64,000 bases of DNA from CAZECE01 sp964510525 (GTDB lineage: Bacteria > Pseudomonadota > Gammaproteobacteria > Pseudomonadales > JANQJO01). Positions 7,617 through 16,305 of this stretch are shown piece by piece. Where the stretch lies: the NCBI GenBank assembly GCA_964510525.1, contig CAZECE010000060.1, forward strand, positions 1 to 64,000, given 5' to 3'. Positions within the stretch are counted from its first letter, which is position 1; each line of letters begins with the position of its first letter. Position numbers and translations under genes: made by a program. The notes beneath the pieces are model-generated. The model was not told where the DNA came from and did no database searches. It saw only the letters and a list, made by a program, of their open reading frames with translations.

Positions 7617-8788
7617 TAATAAAACGAAAAAAAGCGTTGTTGGCCTTGGCCAATGGGGATGTGTTTCATGGTTACGCTATTGGTGCAGCGGGAACGGCTT
7701 GTGCTGAGATAGTCTTTAATACGTCGATGACGGGGTACCAAGAAATCTTAACGGATCCGTCATACGCGGGTCAGATGGTGACTTTGACGGGCTCGCACGT
7801 GGGGAATGTCGGTGTTAATTCAGAAGACGTTGAGTCGCGCGGGTTATTTTTAAAAGGATTGATCATTCGGGATTTACCCAGCCAAGTCAGTAATTGGCGT
7901 ACTCAACAATCGTTGCCAGAGTATTTGGTGGAACATAACGTGGTGGGTATTGGGGGGATTGATACGCGTCAGTTGGTTCGAGTTTTGCGCACCGAAGGGG
8001 CTCAAGGGGCTTGTATTATGGCCGCAGCTGGTGATGAGTCGCTTGATCCAGCCGCTGCCGTTGCCGAAGCCAAACAATCACCCAGTTTATCCGGTCAGGA
8101 TCTGGCATCTCAAGTAACGATTGCAGACCGTTACGTTTGGGATCAAGGTATTTGGCAGCTGGGGTCGGGTTACAAACTCGATGAGAGCGAGGCACATCAT
8201 AGCGAGGAACATCATGTTGTCGCTGTTGATTTTGGTGTGAAGTATAATTTATTGCGCTCTTTGCAGTCTCTTGGTTGCAAGGTTACCGTTGTGCCTGCCA
8301 CCACTTCCTTTAAAGCGATTCAGGAACTGTCACCAAATGGGGTGTTTTTATCGAACGGTCCAGGTGATCCTGAACCCTGCTCTTACGCTATTGAATTGGC
8401 AAAGCAGTTGGTTTTAGCAAAGATCCCAACGTTGGGTATCTGCTTAGGGCATCAAATCTTAGCATTAGCTTGTGGTGCTCAGACGTTTAAAATGAAATTT
8501 GGCCACCATGGCGCTAACCATCCCGTGCAAGATCTGCAAACCAAAGAGGTGATGATCACCAGTCAAAACCATGGCTTTGCGGTCTCCGAAGAGGCGTTAC
8601 CCCAAGGCATGGAAGTCACCCACCGATCTTTATTCGATAACACTATTCAAGGCATCCGATTATCGAATGCCCCTGCTTTTGGTTTTCAAGGGCATCCTGA
8701 AGCCAGCCCAGGACCCCACGATGCCCGTCCCGTATTTGTACCTTTTATCGATGCGATGAGAAGTAAAAACCATATCAATGAGAAGTAA
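7613..8788 (+). CDS. carA: Carbamoyl-phosphate synthase small subunit
   Basis: CarA is the glutaminase subunit that supplies ammonia to CarB for carbamoyl phosphate (arginine and pyrimidine synthesis). The N-terminal domain has FNTSMTGYQEILTDPSYAGQ. The C-terminal class I amidotransferase domain has GICLGHQ with nucleophile Cys277, and GFQGHPEASPGP carrying the catalytic His/Glu. ATG 7613 overlaps the dapB stop by 4 bases and gives 391 residues (382 in E. coli). Upstream in-frame codons would run into dapB and are not family-like. Confidence 0.97.
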   Translation: MIIKRKKALLALANGDVFHGYAIGAAGTACAEIVFNTSMTGYQEILTDPSYAGQMVTLTGSHVGNVGVNSEDVESRGLFLKGLIIRDLPSQVSNWRTQQSLPEYLVEHNVVGIGGIDTRQLVRVLRTEGAQGACIMAAAGDESLDPAAAVAEAKQSPSLSGQDLASQVTIADRYVWDQGIWQLGSGYKLDESEAHHSEEHHVVAVDFGVKYNLLRSLQSLGCKVTVVPATTSFKAIQELSPNGVFLSNGPGDPEPCSYAIELAKQLVLAKIPTLGICLGHQILALACGAQTFKMKFGHHGANHPVQDLQTKEVMITSQNHGFAVSEEALPQGMEVTHRSLFDNTIQGIRLSNAPAFGFQGHPEASPGPHDARPVFVPFIDAMRSKNHINEK

Positions 8789-8793
8789 AGATA

Positions 8794-11700
8794 ATGCCTA
8801 AAAGAACCGATATTCAATCCATCATGATTTTAGGGTCTGGTCCGATTGTGATTGGGCAGGCCTGTGAATTTGATTACTCCGGTGCCCAAGCCTGTAAATC
8901 TTTGCGAGAGGAAGGGTATCGGGTGATTTTGGTCAACTCCAATCCGGCAACCATTATGACCGACCCTGGCTTGGCCGACGTGACCTATGTTGAACCCCTC
9001 AAGTGGCCTGTATTGGAAAAAATCATTGCCGCTGAAAAGCCTGATGCGTTGCTGCCAACCATGGGTGGGCAAACGGCCTTGAACTGTGCATTGGACTTGG
9101 CACGAGAAGGTGTGTTGGATAAATACAACGTCGAATTAATTGGTGCCACACAAGAAGCCATCGATAAAGCCGAAGATCGTGAGAAGTTCGATAAAGCGAT
9201 GAAAAAAGCGGGTTTGAAAACGCCGGCTTCTGCCATTGCACACAGTGTTGAAGAAGCGTTACAAGTGCAGGCGCGTTTAGGCTTCCCCAGCATCATTCGC
9301 CCCTCTTTTACGATGGGTGGCAGTGGTGGCGGTATTGCTTACAATCGAGAAGAGTTTATTGAGATTTGTTCTCGAGGGCTGGATTTATCTCCGACTAACG
9401 AGCTTTTGATTGATCAGTCGCTTTTGGGTTGGAAAGAGTTTGAGATGGAGGTGGTGCGTGATAAAAAAGACAACTGCATCATTATTTGCACCATTGAAAA
9501 CTTGGACCCCATGGGTGTGCACACCGGTGACTCCATTACGGTGGCGCCTGCACAAACGTTGACGGACAAAGAATTCCAAATCATGCGCGATGCCGCGATC
9601 AAGGTCTTGCGTGTCATTGGTGTGGAAACGGGAGGCTCCAATGTCCAGTTTGCGGTGAACCCGGCCAATGGCGAGCTGGTGATCATTGAAATGAACCCAC
9701 GTGTCAGTCGCTCCTCAGCGTTGGCATCAAAAGCTACCGGCTTCCCCATTGCAAAAGTGGCCGCCAAGCTGGCGGTGGGCTACGCCCTCGATGAATTAGA
9801 AAACGACATTACCTCAGGGCAAACGCCGGCGTCTTTTGAACCCAGCATTGATTATGTCGTGACGAAAATACCGCGTTTTAATTTTGAAAAATTCCCACAG
9901 GCGGATGATGCGTTAACCACGCAAATGAAGTCAGTGGGTGAAGTGATGGCGATTGGTCGCACGTTTAAAGAGTCTTTGCAAAAAGGGTTGTGTGGTTTGG
10001 AGACGGGTTACAGTGGTCTCCAACCGCTATCCTCAGCGGAAGACAAAACCGCCGATCTGAATTTGCCGGAGTCTCTTCGAGCGGCCACGTCCGAGCGTTT
10101 GTTGCTGATTGCGGAAGCGTTTCGGGCAGGGTTTGAACTGGAGCTGGTTCATGACATTACAGGTGTCGATACTTGGTTCCTGGCTCAAATTGCCGAACTG
10201 ATCGCGACCGAGGCGTGGGTATCGCAACAATCGTTGGCATCGATTACAACGGAAGATTGGATCGAATTAAAGCAACAAGGTTTTGCGGATGCGCGTCTGG
10301 CAGATTTGCTTGGTACCTCTGAAGCTGAGGTGCGTGCTCAGCGTTTGCAACAAGGCGTAAAACCTGTTTTTAAGCGGGTCGATAGTTGTGCGGCTGAGTT
10401 TGATACCGGTACCGCGTATTTGTATTCCACATACGAGCCCACCTGTGAGGCTTCGCCTACCGATAATAAAAAGGTCATGATTTTAGGTGGCGGCCCGAAC
10501 CGCATTGGTCAGGGCATCGAGTTTGATTATTGTTGTGTGCATGCGGCACTGGCGGTGCGAGAAGCGGGCTATGAGGCCATCATGGTGAACTGCAATCCTG
10601 AAACTGTTTCGACAGATTACGATACCTCAGACAAATTGTATTTTGAGCCCATCACTTTGGAAACAGTGTTATCGATTATTGAATTGGAAAAGCCGATGGG
10701 GCTGATTCTTCAATTTGGTGGGCAAACGCCGTTAAAGTTGGCGAAGCCGCTGGCGGATTTAGGTGTTCCGATCTTAGGTACCACGCCGGATGCGATTGAT
10801 CGAGCAGAAGATCGCGCTCGATTTCAGACTTTGATCCAAGAGCTTGAATTGCTTCAACCCGCGAACCGAACCGCAACGTCCGTCGAAGATGGTGTGAAAT
10901 ACGCGGCTGAGATTGGGTATCCCTTAGTAGTGCGCCCGTCTTATGTGCTGGGTGGCCGGGCTATGGAAATTGTTTACAGTGAAGATGACTTAAGACGTTA
11001 CATGCAAACCGCGGTGCAGGTATCGAACGACAGCCCGGTGTTGTTAGACCACTTTTTGCCTGCAGCGATTGAAGTGGATGTTGATGCGGTTTGTGATGGA
11101 GAGAAGGTGGTGATTGGTGGCTTGATGCAGCACATTGAGCAGGCAGGCATCCACTCGGGGGATTCGGCTTGTTCGTTGCCTCCTTATAATTTGTCGAGCG
11201 AATTACAAGATCAAATGCGCGCGCAAACAGAAGCGCTCGCATTGGCTTTAGGTGTTGTTGGGTTGATCAACATTCAGTTTGCGGTTCAAGACGATAAAAT
11301 TTACATTTTGGAGGTGAACCCTCGAGCCTCGAGAACCGTGCCTTTCATCTCGAAAGCCATCGGCAGTTCTTTGGCCAAGGTTGCCGCCAGATGCATGCTA
11401 GGCCAGTCGCTGCAAGCGCAAGGCTTTACCCAAGAAGTGGCCTTGGATTTCTTTGCAGTGAAAGAAGCCGTTTTTCCCTTTGCCAAATTCCAAGGCGTGG
11501 ATCCGATCTTAGGACCTGAGATGAAATCCACGGGTGAAGTGATGGGGATTGGCGCTGATTTTGCGGAGGCCTTTGCTAAAGCCAGCTTGGGGTCGGGTGA
11601 AGTATTTCCAACCCAAGGCAAGGTATTTATCAGTGTTCGAGAATTGGATAAACCCTTGGTGGCAGACTTGGCGCAACAGTTTATCGAACTGGGTTTTGAT

Positions 11701-12003
11701 GTAATCGCCACTCGAGGCACGGCAAAGGTGATAGAGGAAGCGGGTTTGTCGTGTGAGGTGGTGAATAAAGTTAAAGAAGGGCGGCCGCATGTGGTGGACC
11801 GCTTAAAAAATCATGAGTTGGCTTTAATTGTGAATACCACAGAAGGTGCGCGTGCTATCGCGGATTCTTTTGAAATTCGCCGAACGGCGTTGCAGTCAGA
11901 TGTTGCCTATACGACGACGGTTTCGGGTGCTCAGGCCATTGTTTGGGCCATGCAGCGAGATCCAGCCAAACAGGTGCGTTCGCTACAGTCTTTATATGTT
12001 TAG
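8794..12003 (+). CDS. carB: Carbamoyl-phosphate synthase large subunit
   Basis: CarB makes carbamoyl phosphate from bicarbonate, ammonia and two ATP. The 1069-residue protein is the usual internal duplication. The first half begins MILGSGPIVIGQACEFDYSGAQA and the second repeats this as MILGGGPNRIGQGIEFDYCCVHA near residue 565. Both ATP-grasp domains carry RPSF/RPSY and EVNPRxSR motifs. The C-terminal MGS-like allosteric domain (KVFISVRELDK onwards) is present. It starts 5 bp after carA. Full length, with no sign of disruption. Confidence 0.98.
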   Translation: MPKRTDIQSIMILGSGPIVIGQACEFDYSGAQACKSLREEGYRVILVNSNPATIMTDPGLADVTYVEPLKWPVLEKIIAAEKPDALLPTMGGQTALNCALDLAREGVLDKYNVELIGATQEAIDKAEDREKFDKAMKKAGLKTPASAIAHSVEEALQVQARLGFPSIIRPSFTMGGSGGGIAYNREEFIEICSRGLDLSPTNELLIDQSLLGWKEFEMEVVRDKKDNCIIICTIENLDPMGVHTGDSITVAPAQTLTDKEFQIMRDAAIKVLRVIGVETGGSNVQFAVNPANGELVIIEMNPRVSRSSALASKATGFPIAKVAAKLAVGYALDELENDITSGQTPASFEPSIDYVVTKIPRFNFEKFPQADDALTTQMKSVGEVMAIGRTFKESLQKGLCGLETGYSGLQPLSSAEDKTADLNLPESLRAATSERLLLIAEAFRAGFELELVHDITGVDTWFLAQIAELIATEAWVSQQSLASITTEDWIELKQQGFADARLADLLGTSEAEVRAQRLQQGVKPVFKRVDSCAAEFDTGTAYLYSTYEPTCEASPTDNKKVMILGGGPNRIGQGIEFDYCCVHAALAVREAGYEAIMVNCNPETVSTDYDTSDKLYFEPITLETVLSIIELEKPMGLILQFGGQTPLKLAKPLADLGVPILGTTPDAIDRAEDRARFQTLIQELELLQPANRTATSVEDGVKYAAEIGYPLVVRPSYVLGGRAMEIVYSEDDLRRYMQTAVQVSNDSPVLLDHFLPAAIEVDVDAVCDGEKVVIGGLMQHIEQAGIHSGDSACSLPPYNLSSELQDQMRAQTEALALALGVVGLINIQFAVQDDKIYILEVNPRASRTVPFISKAIGSSLAKVAARCMLGQSLQAQGFTQEVALDFFAVKEAVFPFAKFQGVDPILGPEMKSTGEVMGIGADFAEAFAKASLGSGEVFPTQGKVFISVRELDKPLVADLAQQFIELGFDVIATRGTAKVIEEAGLSCEVVNKVKEGRPHVVDRLKNHELALIVNTTEGARAIADSFEIRRTALQSDVAYTTTVSGAQAIVWAMQRDPAKQVRSLQSLYV

Positions 12004-12045
12004 GCTTTGTATGTTCAGGAAAAAGAAGAAAAGGGAGAATTTAAT

Positions 12046-12525
12046 ATGACTCAGACCTTCCCCATGACGGTTGCTGGAGAGCAGGCCTTGCGCGAAGAGT
12101 TAAACACGTTAAAAACGGTAGAACGCCCGAGAGTGATCGAGGCCATTGCCGAAGCCAGAGCTCATGGCGATTTAAAAGAGAACGCAGAATATCATGCGGC
12201 ACGTGAGCAACAAGGGTTCATCGAAGGTCGTATTCAAGAAATTGAAGCCAAATTATCCACGTCTCAGGTGATTGATATCACGAAAATCCCCAATGAAGGC
12301 AAGGTATTGTTTGGCACGACTGTGACCATCGTTGATACCGAAGACGATCAAGAAAAAACCTACCAAATTGTCGGCGAAGATGAAGCCGATACCAAGCAAG
12401 GCAAAATTTCAGTCACGTCGCCCATCGCTCGTGGCCTGGTCGGCAAAATGGTCGGGGATGTGGTTCAAATCAATACCCCTGGTGGTGTCCAGGAATATGA
12501 GATTGATGCTGTTGATCATGATTAA
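12046..12525 (+). CDS. greA: Transcription elongation factor GreA
   Basis: GreA enters the secondary channel of RNA polymerase and stimulates cleavage of backtracked transcripts. The 159-residue product has the N-terminal antiparallel coiled coil (GEQALREELNTLKTVERPRVIEAIAEAR...DLKENAEYHAAREQQ) with the acidic tip region, and the C-terminal FKBP-like domain (SPIARGLVGKMVGDVV). ATG 12046 is chosen because GGGAG at 12033-12037 precedes it and the length matches the family (158 in E. coli). An in-frame extension to about 12007 lacks a site. It follows carB, as in Pseudomonas. Confidence 0.96.
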   Translation: MTQTFPMTVAGEQALREELNTLKTVERPRVIEAIAEARAHGDLKENAEYHAAREQQGFIEGRIQEIEAKLSTSQVIDITKIPNEGKVLFGTTVTIVDTEDDQEKTYQIVGEDEADTKQGKISVTSPIARGLVGKMVGDVVQINTPGGVQEYEIDAVDHD

Positions 12526-12554
12526 GGGGCTCCACAGGCTCATCTATTTTTATC

Positions 12555-13190
12555 ATGGCTAAACGTGGCGGCGCCAGTTGGCGTCGACGAGAAACTCTAG
12601 ACCCAGCCTTTCAGCAGGCAAAAAAATTGGGCTACCGCTCTAGGGCGAGTCTTAAACTGTTGGAAATCAACCAGCGTGCTCAATTATTTAAGCGCGGGGA
12701 TTGGGTGCTGGACTTAGGTGCTGCTCCAGGTGGCTGGTCCCAGGTGGCCTTAGAGTTGGCAGGAGCCAAGCAACTGGCAGGGCCTAACCGAATCATTGGT
12801 GTTGATTTACTTCCAATAAAGCCACTGCAAGGCGTCAGCTTTTTACAAGGCGATTTCACCAGCGCCGGCATTCAGCAGAAAATACAGGAACTTCTGCCTG
12901 ACTCGGGAGTCCAGCTTGTAATTTCTGATATGGCCCCCAATATCAGTGGTATCAGAGCGAAAGACCAAGCCGACAGCCTCATGTTAGCGGACTGGGCTCT
13001 GGAGGCTTCTTTAAAGCACTTAGTCAAAGGCGGTCATTTTTTAGTAAAACTGTTTCAGGGGCCTGATGTGGAAGCGTATGGGAAAAAAGTGAAAGCCGAA
13101 TTTGGTCAGATTCGTTGGTTAAAACCAAAGTCATCTCGATCCGATTCATCGGAAGTCTATTTATTAGGCAAAAACCGTCGTTTAGATTAA
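12555..13190 (+). CDS. rlmE: 23S rRNA 2'-O-ribose U2552 methyltransferase RlmE
   Basis: RlmE (FtsJ/RrmJ) methylates U2552 of 23S rRNA in the 50S subunit using SAM. The 211-residue protein (209 in E. coli) has an N-terminal RNA-binding stretch SRASLKLLEINQ, the SAM motif LDLGAAPGGWSQ and the catalytic DMAPN. Late Lys (FLVKLFQG) and Glu (SSEVYLLG) residues complete the K-D-K-E tetrad. It precedes ftsH, the usual pairing. yhbY, often found between greA and rlmE, is absent; only 29 bp separate them. Confidence 0.96.
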   Translation: MAKRGGASWRRRETLDPAFQQAKKLGYRSRASLKLLEINQRAQLFKRGDWVLDLGAAPGGWSQVALELAGAKQLAGPNRIIGVDLLPIKPLQGVSFLQGDFTSAGIQQKIQELLPDSGVQLVISDMAPNISGIRAKDQADSLMLADWALEASLKHLVKGGHFLVKLFQGPDVEAYGKKVKAEFGQIRWLKPKSSRSDSSEVYLLGKNRRLD

Positions 13191-13230
13191 TGGGGTTTGT
13201 ATCCAGCTGTTCTGATGTAATTAAGAGGTC

Positions 13231-13236
13231 TATAAT
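13231..13236 (+). promoter_or_regulatory. Perfect -10 box (TATAAT) in the rlmE-ftsH gap
   Basis: TATAAT at 13231-13236 has no good -35 hexamer (TGTTCT at 17 bp). It could be an ftsH promoter with a leader of about 195 bases. The 242-bp gap contains no gene; apart from this box it has only the tandem repeat at 13355-13384. Confidence 0.3.
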
Positions 13237-13354
13237 TCAAACTCGGTTGCATCAGATGAACGAGCATGTTAACCAATGTTAGTTTTGATCAGTTGATCGA
13301 TGAGAGAAGTTGAAAAGTAAAGCGCAGAGAACTAAAGCCTGGAAATGTTTCAGG

Positions 13355-13384
13355 TGAGTTAGAAAAAAATGAGTTAGAGAAAAA
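13355..13384 (+). repeat. Tandem 15-bp repeat upstream of ftsH
   Basis: TGAGTTAGAAAAAAA (13355-13369) is followed immediately by TGAGTTAGAGAAAAA (13370-13384), differing at one base. It lies in the presumed leader of ftsH, about 50 bp before the start codon. No function can be assigned. Confidence 0.6.
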
Positions 13385-13432
13385 TACTGGTATTAAAATT
13401 GCTCAATGTGAATGTAATGTGAGGGTGTGCCG

Positions 13433-15394
13433 TTGAATGACATGGCAAAAAATTTGATTTTATGGGTGTTGGTGGGCGTTGTGTTGATGACCTTATTCGC
13501 CAACTTCTCTGATCGCAAAGTGACGCAGCGTCTTGATTACTCCGAGTTTGTGCATCAAGTGGAATCTGGCATGGTGCGCAAAGTGGTTGTTGATGGTTAC
13601 GTGATCTATGGCGAACGTACGACAGGGGAACGCTTTGAAACCGTAAGACCCGCGTTACATGACCCTAAATTAGTCGATCACTTGTTAGAAAAAGACGTTG
13701 TCATTGAAGGCAATCAACCGGAAAAACAAAGCATTTGGATGCAGTTGTTGGTTGCTTGCTTCCCTATCTTGTTGATCATTGGCATCTTTATGCTCTTTAT
13801 GCGCCAGATGCAAGGCGGAGGCAGTGGCCGAGGCGGCCCGATGACCTTTGGAAAAAGCCGCGCTCGCTTATTAAATGAAGACCAAATTAAAACCACATTT
13901 GCGGATGTGGCGGGTGTGGAAGAAGCCAAAGACGATGTCCAAGAAATTGTGGAGTTCTTGAAAGACCCTGGTAAGTTTCAGCGCTTAGGTGGCAAAATCC
14001 CGCGTGGGGTGTTGATGGTGGGCTCCCCTGGTACCGGGAAAACCTTGTTGGCCAAAGCCATTGCCGGTGAGGCTAAGGTGCCTTTCTTTACCATCTCTGG
14101 TTCAGACTTTGTTGAGATGTTTGTCGGTGTGGGGGCCTCCCGAGTAAGGGATATGTTTGAGCAGGCCAAAAAACAAGCTCCTTGTATTATTTTCATCGAT
14201 GAGATTGATGCTGTAGGTCGGTCTCGGGGCGCTGGCCTTGGCGGTGGTCATGATGAGCGTGAGCAGACATTGAACCAGCTGCTGGTAGAAATGGACGGTT
14301 TTGACGGCAATGATGGCGTGATTGTGATTGCCGCCACCAACCGGCCGGATGTGCTAGACAATGCGTTGCTCCGCCCAGGGCGTTTTGATCGTCAAGTCGT
14401 TGTATCACCCCCTGACATTCGAGGTCGGGAGCAAATCTTAAAAGTTCACATGCGAAAAGTCCCTTTAGGCGATGATGTGAATGCGGCCTTGATTGCACGC
14501 GGTACACCGGGTTTTTCTGGTGCGGATTTAGCGAATCTGGTCAACGAAGCGGCTTTGTTTGCGGCACGCTTTAACAAGCGCACGGTGACGATGCATGAGT
14601 TTGAATTAGCGAAAGACAAAATTTTGATGGGCACTGAGCGTAAGTCCATGGTGATGTCGGAAAAAGAAAAGCTCAATACGGCGTATCACGAAGCGGGTCA
14701 TGCCATTGTGGGGCGCATTGTTCCGGAGCACGACCCGGTTTATAAAGTCAGCATTATCCCTCGTGGCAGGGCCTTAGGTGTGACGCAGTTTTTACCCGAA
14801 GAAGATCGCTACAGTCACAGCAAGCGTTCATTGGAAAGCAAAATTGCGACCTTGTTTGGTGGGCGGATTGCCGAAGAAATGACTCTGGGTAAAGAAGGTG
14901 TTACCACAGGCGCGTCCAACGACATTCAGCGCGCTACTGAGATGGCACGTAATATGGTCACCAAGTGGGGCTTGTCTGAAAAATTGGGTCCGCAAACCTA
15001 CGAAGAAGACGAAGGTGAAGTCTTTTTAGGTCGTTCAGTGACGCAACGCAAAAACATTTCAGGGCAAACGGCTAAAGAAATCGATGTTGAAGTCAAAGCC
15101 ATTATTGACAGCTGCTATCAAAGAGCCGAGCAGATTTTGGAAGAGAATCGAGATAAGTTGGAATTGATGTGCGAAGCTTTGATGCAGTACGAAACCATCG
15201 AGACCGAACAAATCGATGACATCATGGCGGGTAAAAAACCACGCCCACCCAAAGACTGGGGCGATTCAGGGCCAACCAGCGGTGGCACAGGTGCGTCGCC
15301 GTCCGGCAATGCGCCGGATCAAAAGTCCGATAAGCCCGCTGAATCTGATACACCGGATCACTCATCGGGTGGAACGCCCTTGGGTGAACATTAA
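13433..15394 (+). CDS. ftsH: ATP-dependent zinc metalloprotease FtsH
   Basis: FtsH is the membrane-anchored AAA+ protease that degrades misfolded membrane proteins and regulators. It has an N-terminal membrane helix (AKNLILWVLVGVVLMTLF), a periplasmic domain and a second helix near residues 105-125. Walker A GSPGTGKT lies near 197-204, with IFIDEIDAVGR as Walker B. The zinc site is HEAGH at 419-423. The tail is hydrophilic and Pro/Ser/Gly-rich. I choose TTG 13433, giving (M)NDMAKNLILW as in Pseudomonas, because GAGGG (13421-13425) is correctly spaced from it and too close to GTG 13427; ATG 13442 is another option. Confidence 0.95.
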   Translation: MNDMAKNLILWVLVGVVLMTLFANFSDRKVTQRLDYSEFVHQVESGMVRKVVVDGYVIYGERTTGERFETVRPALHDPKLVDHLLEKDVVIEGNQPEKQSIWMQLLVACFPILLIIGIFMLFMRQMQGGGSGRGGPMTFGKSRARLLNEDQIKTTFADVAGVEEAKDDVQEIVEFLKDPGKFQRLGGKIPRGVLMVGSPGTGKTLLAKAIAGEAKVPFFTISGSDFVEMFVGVGASRVRDMFEQAKKQAPCIIFIDEIDAVGRSRGAGLGGGHDEREQTLNQLLVEMDGFDGNDGVIVIAATNRPDVLDNALLRPGRFDRQVVVSPPDIRGREQILKVHMRKVPLGDDVNAALIARGTPGFSGADLANLVNEAALFAARFNKRTVTMHEFELAKDKILMGTERKSMVMSEKEKLNTAYHEAGHAIVGRIVPEHDPVYKVSIIPRGRALGVTQFLPEEDRYSHSKRSLESKIATLFGGRIAEEMTLGKEGVTTGASNDIQRATEMARNMVTKWGLSEKLGPQTYEEDEGEVFLGRSVTQRKNISGQTAKEIDVEVKAIIDSCYQRAEQILEENRDKLELMCEALMQYETIETEQIDDIMAGKKPRPPKDWGDSGPTSGGTGASPSGNAPDQKSDKPAESDTPDHSSGGTPLGEH

Positions 15395-15440
15395 AAGACG
15401 GGCATTTAGCCAGGTGAGCATTACATTTGTTAAGCCTTAA

Positions 15441-16268
15441 ATGTTGAGTACTCAGCAGCCTGATCTTTCTCGCCCAGTGGTCATGGGCATTTTAAATATC
15501 ACACCGGATTCGTTTTCCGATGGTGGTCGCTTTTTCTCAGTTGGGCGTGCCGTTGAAGCCGGTTTGTCTATGGTGGATGCGGGCGCTCAAGTCTTGGATC
15601 TTGGCGGAGAGTCAACCCGCCCTGGTGCAGAGCCTGTCAGCTTGGACGAAGAGCTTGATCGGGTGATGCCTGTTTTAGAAAAACTTCGTGCTGAAACCTC
15701 AGTAGCACTATCTGTTGATACCAGCAAACCCGATGTGATGCGCGCTGCTATTAAGGCTGGCGCTGATGTGATAAACGACGTCAATGCGTTGGAAGCCGAA
15801 GGTGCTATCTCCTCTGTTGCAAATTCCAATGTAAGCCTGTGTTTGATGCACAAACGAGGCAACCCTTCGACCATGCAAGCCAATCCTCAATATGAGGACG
15901 TTGTGCAGGAGGTTTTCAATTATTTACAAGAACGGATTCAAGCGTGTGTTGATCAAGGTATTGCGCTTGAACGCATCTGGATCGATCCCGGTTTTGGGTT
16001 TGGTAAAACGCTCAAACATAACTTGCAGCTGATGAATCGTTTGGCCGAGTTTAAAAAATTAGAATTACCCATTCTGATTGGCGTGTCTCGTAAATCCATG
16101 ATTGGTGCGATTCTGGATTGCGAGATCGACCAACGGATGGTCGGCGGCTTGGCATTAGCGGCTTGGTCGGTGCTGCACGGTGGCGCTATTATTCGCACCC
16201 ATGATGTGAAACCTACGGTTGAAGTATTGAAGGTGTTGGAAGCGGTCAGTGCTCATGCTCGTGCTTAA
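15441..16268 (+). CDS. folP: Dihydropteroate synthase
   Basis: FolP condenses p-aminobenzoate with the pterin diphosphate in folate synthesis and is the sulfonamide target. Motifs are MGILNITPDSFSDGG near the N-terminus, DLGGESTRPGA and SVDTSKPDVM. INDVNAL, DPGFGFGKT and GVSRKSMIG follow. At 275 residues it is normal in size. It follows ftsH, as in most gammaproteobacteria, but the usual next gene glmM is missing: the convergent sensor kinase gene ends 38 bp downstream. The Shine-Dalgarno before ATG 15441 is weak. Confidence 0.96.
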   Translation: MLSTQQPDLSRPVVMGILNITPDSFSDGGRFFSVGRAVEAGLSMVDAGAQVLDLGGESTRPGAEPVSLDEELDRVMPVLEKLRAETSVALSVDTSKPDVMRAAIKAGADVINDVNALEAEGAISSVANSNVSLCLMHKRGNPSTMQANPQYEDVVQEVFNYLQERIQACVDQGIALERIWIDPGFGFGKTLKHNLQLMNRLAEFKKLELPILIGVSRKSMIGAILDCEIDQRMVGGLALAAWSVLHGGAIIRTHDVKPTVEVLKVLEAVSAHARA

Positions 16269-16305
16269 ATCGTGCTTCAGTTCGTTGCAATAAACCTAGG
16301 ATCTT